A DNA stretch of 64,000 nucleotides from NCBI GenBank assembly GCA_040755915.1, contig JBFLWM010000020.1, positions 1-64,000 of the forward strand, written 5' to 3'. The stretch's first letter is position 1. Every line of letters starts with the position of its first letter. The notes beneath the pieces were generated by a model. It had not been told where the DNA came from and searched no databases. It was given only the letters and a program-made list of their open reading frames with translations. Origin of the DNA: Sulfurivermis sp040755915. GTDB taxonomy: Bacteria; Pseudomonadota; Gammaproteobacteria; Thiohalomonadales; Thiohalomonadaceae. The position numbers and the translations under genes are program-made. Positions 1-7,800 of the stretch are shown here, piece by piece.

Positions 1-9
1 AACGATGAG

Positions 10-1224
10 TTAAGCGGCCACCGAACGGCCAAAAAAAACCGCCGGCGGTCGCATGATTTGAACATCCCAAGGCAACCGCGCCCCATCGTGGTCCGCTTTA
101 ATGCCTAGTTGCACAGGGGCACACCTTATATAGGAATTTTTGCAACGCCGGCTGAGGTGATGAAAGAGAACGTTGCCACAGTTGGGACAGTGGCGCGGCT
201 TTGATGTGGGCTCGTATCGCTTTTCTGCTTCCATTCCCAGCTCCCTGCGGGCAACCGCCCGGGCCTTGTGGGCGCCCGGCACATAAATTCCATAGTAACG
301 TACCACATGGTGCCCTTTGACCGGAACGTGCGACAGTACGCGACCGATGAAATGCTCTGTCTTTAGCACCATCACCTTGTCCTTGCCGTCGTGATGGTCA
401 CGGTAGCGGAAGCGAATGGCGGCGTCACCGGCCTCAAGCAACCGGCTGTCCTTGATGGGGCCGCCGCGCACGTAGCGGGCAAGATAGCTGGCCACACCCT
501 GCCCGTGACGATACGCGCCCTGGATGCGCACGTTCCAGTTCTTTTTCGCGACGGTGCTCAGGGCCTTTTTCAAATCCGCTTCACGCCAGTACTCCGGCAG
601 CCGAATCTCGCCGGCAGCATAGGCCGCATTGAGCCAGTGCAGCCATTTGCCACGGAATTTCGCCTTGATGACGCCCACCGGCAACAGAAAGTCGCGTTGG
701 CATGCCTGCCAGTGGCCATCCCGCGCCACGCCGCCCCCTGTCACCAGAAGATGGACGTGCGGATGAAAACTCAAGGTCCTACCCCAGGTGTGCAGCGCCG
801 CCAGAATGCCGACCTCTGCACCCAGATAACGCTCGTCCGACAACAGTTGCTTGAGGGTCTCAACGGCGGCCTTGAAAAGACGGTCGGTGCACCAGGCGCG
901 ATTGTATTGCCACAGTGCATTCAGCTCATGCGGCAGTGTGAACACCACATGGTAGTGATCACACGCCAGCAGCCGCGCCCGGCTCTTCGCCAGCCAGTCG
1001 TGGGTCAGGCCGCCGTTGCAGCGCGGGCAGCTGCGGTGGCGGCAGGAGTGTGGGATCGTTTCGGTGTAGCCATCGTCATGGCATATCCACTCTTCGCTGC
1101 CAAGTTCATCTGTTTGACAGCGCATGATCGCCTGTGCCGCTTCATTTTGCTCGAGGCTTAGACCATGCGCTTTCTTGTAGTGGTCGAAGCCATTTCTGAA
1201 TACATCCTGCAGTGTGTTTCTCAT
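10..1224 (-). CDS. IS91-family (Y2, HUH) transposase
   Basis: This 404-aa protein is a rolling-circle-type transposase. An N-terminal zinc-finger region has C48, C61, C66 and C69 (CRHRSCPRC). The HUH metal motif HPHVH is at residues 154-158, and the paired catalytic tyrosines are in SYLARY (Y247 and Y251). A second cysteine cluster (CPNCG ... CKNSYIRC) lies near the C-terminus. Length and motif order fit intact IS91-family enzymes. The stop is only 9 bases from the window edge, so the end of the element downstream of the gene (oriIS in this family) lies outside. Family assignment is secure; whether the element is active cannot be judged. Confidence 0.93.
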   Translation of the reverse strand: MRNTLQDVFRNGFDHYKKAHGLSLEQNEAAQAIMRCQTDELGSEEWICHDDGYTETIPHSCRHRSCPRCNGGLTHDWLAKSRARLLACDHYHVVFTLPHELNALWQYNRAWCTDRLFKAAVETLKQLLSDERYLGAEVGILAALHTWGRTLSFHPHVHLLVTGGGVARDGHWQACQRDFLLPVGVIKAKFRGKWLHWLNAAYAAGEIRLPEYWREADLKKALSTVAKKNWNVRIQGAYRHGQGVASYLARYVRGGPIKDSRLLEAGDAAIRFRYRDHHDGKDKVMVLKTEHFIGRVLSHVPVKGHHVVRYYGIYVPGAHKARAVARRELGMEAEKRYEPTSKPRHCPNCGNVLFHHLSRRCKNSYIRCAPVQLGIKADHDGARLPWDVQIMRPPAVFFGRSVAA

Positions 1225-1400
1225 GATGCGCTTCCTTGCTCCATGCTCAAATCGCCGCTACGTTTAGCAGCATCCCTGTACGTTCCGTTTCCTTCTATTT
1301 GTGCAACTACAATTAGGTTGCATTTCTATATATAGAAATAATATGCACATCTGGATATCTGGTTTCTATATATGCCAATTAGATATCTACATCTATAAAC
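1225..1400. other. AT-rich gap with a 16-bp perfect palindrome
   Basis: The gap between the transposase start and the next gene is strikingly AT-rich from about 1300 to 1400 in an otherwise GC-rich window. It contains a perfect palindrome tttctatatatagaaa at 1323-1338, and part of the same motif (tttctatatatg) recurs near 1363. It could be the transposase promoter or the upstream terminus of the IS91-like element. No gene is seen. Confidence 0.45.
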
Positions 1401-1751
1401 CTAGAAATCAAACTCGCCATCGACGACCCGCTTTTCCAGGCCGAGCTGCGCGGCCTTGCTGAAGGCGATGCGCCAGAGTTTCTTGTCCCTGTCCCAGAAG
1501 CCACCCGCCTCCTTGATGCGCTCGCGCAGTTCGGATTCGCCGTAGCCGACGCGAACCAGGACCAGTTCATCTTTGGGAATGAAGGTACCCGGCAGCCAGT
1601 CCTGTTCATCCACGGCCAGCTCGACGGTGGTGACGCGCTTGCGGCGCTGGTGGTCGTAGCGGTAGCGCACGCAGATGAGCTGGTCGCCGTACTGCGCGGC
1701 ATAGCGCTTGGTGCCGTTCTGTCCCGGCCTGAGGGTCGCCTTGATCTGCAT
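1401..1751 (-). CDS. hypothetical protein, 116 aa
   Basis: A small basic soluble protein, not assigned to a function. It starts MQIKATLRPGQNGTKRY and has a central KDELVLVRVGYGES segment followed by KEAGGFWDRDKKLWRIAF. No signal peptide or membrane segment is seen. The ATG has a strong ribosome site (aaggaggt) 5 bases upstream. It lies between an IS91-type transposase and a duplicated copy of its own start region, which suggests it travels with mobile DNA. From memory, similar small proteins occur near transposases in other proteobacteria, but this was not checked. The reading frame is intact and has codon use like a real gene. Confidence 0.7.
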   Translation of the reverse strand: MQIKATLRPGQNGTKRYAAQYGDQLICVRYRYDHQRRKRVTTVELAVDEQDWLPGTFIPKDELVLVRVGYGESELRERIKEAGGFWDRDKKLWRIAFSKAAQLGLEKRVVDGEFDF

Positions 1752-2015
1752 CCTGACCTCCTTGTTGGTTGCGCCGGCGGGCGGCGTCTGGGGGGAGCGG
1801 TCCGTGCCTGTCGTCTGTTTTATACGCCCTTCGGGGCCCGGCGCTCAAGCGGGCAATGCCGATTCGCGCCGCCGGCGTCAGCATGCCGCTGACGCGCTAC
1901 GCAGATATGAGCGGGCAATATCCGGGCGTTGCACGGGCCATGACGGCGGACAGTGCCGCCGCCATGGCCGTCGTAAATCGGGGACAGACCACGGTTTCCA
2001 GCAACATAGCTCCTA
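1711..2015. repeat. tandem duplication, unit 1 (about 300 bp)
   Basis: Bases 1711-1866 match 2016-2171 at a constant offset of 305 with scattered changes, and later blocks (around 1937 and 2253) match at an offset of 316. The unit carries the first 14 codons and ribosome site of the 116-aa gene plus its upstream region. It ends in a hairpin-forming segment. The result is a head-to-tail duplicated promoter and start region. Confidence 0.75.
1937..1968. other. hairpin in repeat unit 1
   Basis: Thirteen-base arms (gccatgacggcgg and ccgccgccatggc) pair with one mismatch around a 6-base loop. A shorter version occurs at the matching place in unit 2. There is no T-run on either side, so this is not a typical intrinsic terminator. 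Confidence 0.55.
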
Positions 2016-2056
2016 GTGCCGTTCTGTCCCGGCCTGAGGGTCGCCTTGATCTGCAT
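2016..2056 (-). pseudogene. truncated duplicate of the 116-aa gene start
   Basis: The minus strand encodes MQIKATLRPGQNGT, identical to the first 14 residues of the intact gene at 1401-1751 and preceded by the same aaggaggtcagg ribosome site. Homology then stops at the duplication breakpoint and the frame runs into unit 1 without similarity, to a stop at 1820. It is most simply a remnant, although a 78-aa read-through peptide would be translatable. Confidence 0.6.
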
Positions 2057-2252
2057 CCTGACCTCCTTGTCGGCTGCGCCGGCGGGCGGCGTCTGGGGGG
2101 AGCGGTCCGTGCCTGTATTACGGTTTATACGCCCATTGCCCGCCGGCGCTCAAGCCGGCGATGCCGATGCCGCACCGCCGGCAGCGCCATGCAGCCATCG
2201 CGACACGCCGGTCGAAGCAGGCGACATCCGTACATTGGGCCCGCAGTGCCGC

Positions 2253-2282
2253 GCCATGACGGCGGACAGCTGCCGCCATGGC
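2253..2282. other. hairpin in repeat unit 2, just past the PilJ-like gene
   Basis: Arms gccatgacgg and ccgccatggc pair with one mismatch. The hairpin lies 13 bases beyond the stop of the minus-strand gene at 2296 and could protect that mRNA's 3' end. No U-tract follows it. Confidence 0.45.
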
Positions 2283-2295
2283 CGGCGCAGGGGAG

Positions 2296-3075
2296 CTATT
2301 TCTTGTCCAGCGCCCCATACAGCGCGGTGAGCTGGTCGGCGTCGTCGAGCATGCGCTCGGAGGTGGTGGAGATGAGGAAGGACAGGTTGCCGGCCTTGTC
2401 AGAACGGGCCTTGAGCAGCAGCTGGTAGGCGCGGTCCAGGTTGTTGAGCAGGGCGACCATCTCCTTGTTGTTGCCGCCGAAGGCGCGCAGCTCTTTCAGG
2501 CCCGCCGCGTATTCCTTGGCCGCGGTGTCGGCCATGGCCTCTTCGTCGGGACCACCAACGCCCCACAGTCTGAGCAGATAGAACATGGCCATACGCTGCG
2601 ACAGCATGCGCTGGCGGCCGGCGACGTTGACCAGTCGGCCGGTGGCCGAGGAGGCGTCCTGTTCCATCTGCACCACGACCTCATGGGTCAACGGCAGCAG
2701 CTGGTGCGCGATCGCCAGCATCTTTTGTGCATTGTCTTTCGAGGGGGCCGTGAGGGCCAGTTCACGGTAGGGCGCCCAGGCCGTGCGCACCCGCGCCAGT
2801 CCGGCCTTCACCGCCTCGCCCACCGGCAGGGTTTCCAGTTGCAGCAGATTGGCCTCGAACAGATTGACCGCCTGCTGCAACTGCTCGTGGGAGGTGCCGG
2901 TGTCCTCCCCCAGGCCGAGTTCGCAATAGCTCTTGAGGATGCGCTGCGACAGCATGCGTTGCATGCCGGCCTTGTCGATGGCGTCGTTCTCGGTCATGCG
3001 CCCCTGCCAGGCGGCAGTGGCCAGCGAGGAAAACAATACAGCGAAGAGCACCCCTGCCCATTTGGTCTGTTTCAT
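2296..3075 (-). CDS. periplasmic PilJ/NarX-type sensor-domain protein
   Basis: A 259-aa protein with a signal peptide (about residues 1-22, ending ATAA) followed by an all-helical region. Two copies of the RMLSQR motif occur, at residues 40-45 (MQRMLSQRI) and near 152-160 (GRQRMLSQRM). This motif is the hallmark of the N-terminal sensor domain of type IV pilus chemoreceptors and is similar to the P-box of nitrate sensors NarX/NarQ. There is no membrane anchor, HAMP, kinase or methyl-accepting region, so it is a stand-alone secreted domain. Ligand is unknown; nitrate or nitrite is a guess based on the motif and the nap genes 8 kb away. Confidence 0.75.
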   Translation of the reverse strand: MKQTKWAGVLFAVLFSSLATAAWQGRMTENDAIDKAGMQRMLSQRILKSYCELGLGEDTGTSHEQLQQAVNLFEANLLQLETLPVGEAVKAGLARVRTAWAPYRELALTAPSKDNAQKMLAIAHQLLPLTHEVVVQMEQDASSATGRLVNVAGRQRMLSQRMAMFYLLRLWGVGGPDEEAMADTAAKEYAAGLKELRAFGGNNKEMVALLNNLDRAYQLLLKARSDKAGNLSFLISTTSERMLDDADQLTALYGALDKK

Positions 3076-3423
3076 GATCAGTCCTTGTTTCTGTTTGTTA
3101 TGTCCACCCGCCCGCCGGCAGGACTACTCCCTCCGGCGAAGACGGCTACCACTTTCGGATTAAATCCGAGCGCGGCACTCTGGTCCTTGTCCTATATCAA
3201 GGATCGGGGCGCCGCAGACGGCCGTTTCACCTATTAATACCCCCATTACTGCAACCTATTTTTCCCCTTTCCGGCGCTGGTGTATGGTGTTCGCCTTGCC
3301 ACCGGCGCGCCGGGCGGACGACCGCCGCGCGCCTTGATATAACGCAAAAATTACAGCGGTGGCGCCGGTTTACAACACTTAACCGCCCAGGCGGGAGCAA
3401 AACTCAAACAAGAGGTGACACCG
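3076..3423. promoter_or_regulatory. divergent intergenic region upstream of sat and the PilJ-like gene
   Basis: This 348-bp gap separates divergent genes. It contains a perfect 15-bp palindrome tcggattaaatccga (3155-3169) and an inverted pair tccttg/caagga (3184-3203). A partial FNR-like sequence, ttgatataacgcaa, is at 3334-3347 (8 of 10 conserved positions). These are operator candidates only; no clear -35/-10 pair could be assigned. Confidence 0.35.
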
Positions 3424-4620
3424 ATGATCAAGCCTGTTGGTTCCGACGAACTGAAGCCGTTGTTTGTCTACGATTCTGCCAAGCACGACGCCCTGAAGCA
3501 CGAGGCCGAGGGCCTGCCCTCCATGCTGCTGACCTCGCAGGCCGCGGCCAACGCGGTGATGATGGGTTCCGGCTACTTCAGCCCGCTGCCCGGCTACATG
3601 AACGTGGCCGACGCCATGGGCGCCGCCGAGAAGCTGACCCTGACCAACGGCAAGTTCTTCCCGGTGCCGGTGATGAACCTGACCACCAAGGATCAGGTCG
3701 ACGGCCTCAAGGGCGCCAAGCGCATCGCCCTGCGCGACCCCAACGTCGAGGGCAACCCGGTGCTGGCCGTGATGGACGTGGAGAAGATCGAAGAGGTCTC
3801 CGACGCCCAGATGGCCGCGATGACCCAGAAGGTCTACCGCACCGCCGACCCGGAGCATCCGGGCGTCGCCGCCTTCAACGGCCAGGGCCGTTTTGCCATC
3901 TCCGGCCCGATCCAGGTGCTGAACTTCTCCTACTTCTCCGAGGACTTCCCCGACACCTTCCGCACCGCCGTGGAAATCCGCAACGAGATCAAGGAGCGCG
4001 GCTGGAAGAAGGTCGTTGCCTTCCAGACCCGCAACCCGATGCACCGTGCCCACGAAGAGCTGTGCCACATGGCCATGGATCGCCTCGGCGCCGACGGCCT
4101 GGTCATCCACATGCTGCTCGGCAAGCTGAAGAAGGGCGACATCCCGGCCCCGGTGCGCGACGGCTGCATCCGCAAGATGGTGGAGTTGTACTTCAAGCCC
4201 AACTCCGCCATGGTCACCGGCTACGGCTTCGACATGCTCTACGCCGGCCCGCGCGAGGCCGTGCTGCACGCCTACTTCCGCCAGAACATGGGCGCCACCC
4301 ACTTCATCATCGGCCGTGACCATGCCGGCGTGGGCGACTACTACGGCCCGTTCGACGCCCAGACCATCTTCGAGGAAGAGGTGCCGAAGGGCGCCCTGGC
4401 CATCGAGATGTTCATGGCCGACAACACCGCCTGGTCGAAGAAGCTGAACAAGGTGGTGATGATGCGCGAGGCCCCGGGCCACACCAAGGAGGACTTCATC
4501 ACCCTGTCCGGCACCAAGGTGCGCGAGATGCTCGGCCGCGGCGAGGCGCCGCCGCCGGAGTTCTCCCGTCCGGAAGTGGCGAAGATCCTGATGGAGTACT
4601 ACCAGAGCCTTGACGCGTAA
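3424..4620 (+). CDS. sat: ATP sulfurylase (sulfate adenylyltransferase)
   Basis: A 398-aa enzyme that interconverts ATP plus sulfate with adenylyl sulfate (APS) plus pyrophosphate. In sulfur oxidisers it runs in the ATP-forming direction on APS. Visible motifs are QTRNPMHRAHEE (the T/HNPxHxxH nucleotide motif) and GRDHAGVGDYYG. It is the single-chain homo-oligomeric type, with no APS kinase domain, and not the CysDN type. ATG at 3424 is preferred over the in-frame GTG at 3415 because agaggtg lies 6 bases upstream. It is monocistronic with its own terminator. No APS reductase (aprAB) is in the window. Confidence 0.95.
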   Translation: MIKPVGSDELKPLFVYDSAKHDALKHEAEGLPSMLLTSQAAANAVMMGSGYFSPLPGYMNVADAMGAAEKLTLTNGKFFPVPVMNLTTKDQVDGLKGAKRIALRDPNVEGNPVLAVMDVEKIEEVSDAQMAAMTQKVYRTADPEHPGVAAFNGQGRFAISGPIQVLNFSYFSEDFPDTFRTAVEIRNEIKERGWKKVVAFQTRNPMHRAHEELCHMAMDRLGADGLVIHMLLGKLKKGDIPAPVRDGCIRKMVELYFKPNSAMVTGYGFDMLYAGPREAVLHAYFRQNMGATHFIIGRDHAGVGDYYGPFDAQTIFEEEVPKGALAIEMFMADNTAWSKKLNKVVMMREAPGHTKEDFITLSGTKVREMLGRGEAPPPEFSRPEVAKILMEYYQSLDA

Positions 4621-4640
4621 GCGTTGCTGTCGCTGGAATG

Positions 4641-4672
4641 AAGAAGGGGCGCCTCGGCGCCCCTTCTTTTTT
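4641..4672 (+). terminator. intrinsic terminator of sat
   Basis: A GC-rich stem aaggggcgcc/ggcgcccctt is followed by a run of T (cttcttttttg). It lies 20 bases past the sat stop. The same core stem recurs in the terminators at 10251 and 10941. Confidence 0.9.
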
Positions 4673-4821
4673 GTGGCCGCGAACCCGGCCGGATCAGTCC
4701 GCTTTATCCCGCCAACCGCCTCGAACAGCGATTTCGTTTCCCAATCCCAGGCATGACTCATCTATCATGGCAGCAACAGTCCGTACCGGAGTAACGTGGC
4801 ACTGCATGGGGAACGTGGAAA

Positions 4822-7800
4822 ATGTTGAGTATTTCAGTACTGATCACCTCGCTCCTGTTGCAGCTGCTGGCCGTTTACTTCGCCCTGCGCCTGATCAAGG
4901 TCACCGGCAGGAAGCCGACCTGGATTTTCATCGCCGCGGCCCTCGCCTTGATGGCGTTGCATCATGGCGTCAGCCTGATGTCGCTGTTCGGTACCGGCCC
5001 GGTCACACCACCCGACATTTTGGTCGAACTGATCGCCCTGGCCATATCCGTCCTGTTGGTGGTTGGCATCATCGCCGCACTACGCGCCGACTCCGAACGG
5101 CAACAGGAGCAAAGCGACCAGCCATTTCGCCGTCTGGCGGACAGCATGCCGGACAACATCATCCGCTACGACCGGGACGGGCGAGCCACCTATCTGAATC
5201 CGGCGCTCGCGCAACAGCTGGGCATAAACGCCCGAGATCGAATCGGCAAACGCATACGCGAATTCCACACCGACGGCAGTTACGAGGCCTATGCCCAGGC
5301 CATAGACACGGTCCTGGCAACCGGCGAAGACCTGGAATTCGAGTTCATCCCGCCGCTCAAACTCGATAGCCCGCGCACCCACGCCTTGCGCATCGTCGCC
5401 GAGCGTGACGAACATGGGACTGTCATCGGTGTGCTGGCCATCAGCCGTGATGTCACCGAGCGCAAACAGATGGAGGACGCACTGCGTTCCAGCGAGCAGC
5501 GTTTCCACGCGATATTCAACCAGAGCGTCGAACTCATCGGCCTGTTGTCGGCTGACGGCACCCTGCTGGAGGCCAACCCCGCCGCGCTCAAAATGGCCGG
5601 GGTCGACGCGGCCGCCGTTCTGGGCAAGCCGTTTTGGGAAACGCCCTGGTGGAGTCATTCCGCCGAATTGCAGCAGCGGGTGCGCGAAGCCATCCATGAG
5701 GCGGCGGCCGGGCACATCGTCAACTTCGAGGCCGCACACCCCGACAGCGACGGCGATATTCGCTATGTCGATTTCTCGCTCAAGCCGGTTACCGATGCCG
5801 ACGGCCGGGTCATTCAACTCATTCCCGAAGGACACGACGTCACCGAACGCAAGCGCGCAGCGACTGCGCTGGCGGCCAGTGAACGGCAATTCCGCAGCCT
5901 GTCGGAGAACTCCCCCGACAATATCGTCCGCTACGATCGACAGTGCCGCACCATCTATTACAACCCAAGGGTCACGCAGACGCTGGCCATCGATCACGCA
6001 AGGACACTCGGCCGGACGCCCACCGAACTTGGCTATGGCGGCAGCGAGGTCAGCGCCGAGTACGAAGCACACATCCGCCGAGTGCTGGAAAGCGGTAATG
6101 CCGATGATATGGAGCTGACGGTTCCACATCCCGACGGCACCATGCGCAATCATCTCGTCCGTTTCTCAGCCGAGTACGACGACCAGGGCGAGATAGTCGG
6201 GGTACTTGCCATCGGGCGCGACATCACCGAGCTCAAGCAGGCCGAACGGGATCGCCAGCGCCACGCCCGGTTCCTCGCCGACATGGATCGGATCAACCGC
6301 GCCATCCAGGGCACCGGTGATCTGGACACCATGATGGCCAACGTGCTCGACGAAGTGCTGGATATATTCGACTGCGATCGCGCCTTCCTGCTCTATCCCT
6401 GCGACCCTGATTCGCCGGTGTGGAGGGTCCCGATGGAGCAGACCCGGCCTGAATACCCCGGGGCTCTGGCCATGGAAACCGAGATTCCCATGACCCCAGG
6501 GATGGCCCTGAAGCTGCGGCAACTCCTTAACGCGTCCGGGGTGGCCGTCAACTTCGGCGCGGAAATGGATCACGCTGTGCCGGCGGAGCTCACCGAGCGC
6601 TTCAACGTCAAATCAATGATGGCCATGGCCATCACGCCCATAGTCGACAAGCCCTGGGAATTCGGCATTCAGCAATGTTCAGACGAGCGTCACTGGACGG
6701 CGGACGAAGCCCATCTACTCGAAGAGATTGGCCGACGTCTTACCGACGGGCTGACCAGCCTGCTGATAATGCGTGACCTGCGCGACAGCGAATCGCGATA
6801 TCGCCGCATCGTCGATACTGCCCGCGAGGGCGTGCTGGTCGTGAACGAGCATGGCCGCGTGTCCTTCGCCAACTCTCACCTCGCCGAAATGCTCGGCTAT
6901 GCGCCCGAGCAGCTGCAGGATCGCCTGGTGACCGACTTCATGTTCGAAGAGGACCTGAACGATCACCAGCTCAAGCTGGCCAATCGCGAGCAGAACCGCG
7001 CCGAGACCTACGAGCGCCGCCTGCGCAAGCACGACCAGGCGCTCATGTGGGCATTGGTTTCCGCCACACCCATTTTCGAGGAAGGGCACTATCGGGGAGC
7101 GCTCGCCATGGTCACCGATATCACGGCGCTCAAGGAGGCGGAACTGCAGTTGCGTCTGCGCGAAAAGTACTCCCAGTCCTTGTTGCGCCTTTCCCGCCGC
7201 CTGGAACAGGCGCAATCACCGGGCGACGCGATCGTTGCGGCACAGGAAGAAGTCGAAACCATGCTCGGCTATCAATTTTTGGTGGTATACCTGCTGAGCG
7301 AAGATCGCAGCTGCTTCAAGGTGCTGGTCAAGGAAGGTTCGCTGAACGACCTGATCGACAAATTCTCCGCCACCCTGCCCATCCCCGGCGACCCGATGCT
7401 GGAGGAGATCGCGGCCGCACAGGACATTGTGGTGGTCGAGGATGCCCGCACCGACCCGCGCACCAACAAAGCCAGAGCCATCGTCGAGCAGATGAAATTG
7501 CTGACCATAATCAACGTACCGGTCTTCCTCTCCGGTCGGCATCTGGGAACTATCGCCACCGGTACCTCCGGTGATCAGGGGGTACGTAACCCCACTCCGG
7601 TCGAGCGCGAGTATCTGACGGCAATCGCCAGCCACATGGCCGTCACCCTCGACCGCATGGTCCTGCTGGCGGAGCGCACCCGGGCGGAAGAAGCGCTGCG
7701 CAACCACAAGGAACATCTGGAAGAAGAGGTCACGCAACGCACCGAGGAACTGCGTCTGGCCCGCGATGCTGCTGAAACTGCCAACAAGGCCAAGAGCGTG

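Larger units (their letters stand above)
2016..2290. repeat. tandem duplication, unit 2
   Basis: This is the second, diverged copy of the roughly 300-bp unit. Its near edge breaks exactly within codon 14 of a second copy of the 116-aa gene. Its far edge reaches almost to the stop codon of the PilJ-like gene at 2296. Confidence 0.75.

Noticed and set aside
3334..3347. FNR-like sequence ttgatataacgcaa upstream of sat
   Set aside because: Only 8 of 10 positions match and the second half site is poor; no promoter at a suitable distance was seen, so it is mentioned only as a weak candidate.
3379..4761. A 460-codon open frame on the minus strand across sat
   Set aside because: It is antisense to a clear ATP sulfurylase and has a His/Gly/Val-rich composition typical of shadow frames.
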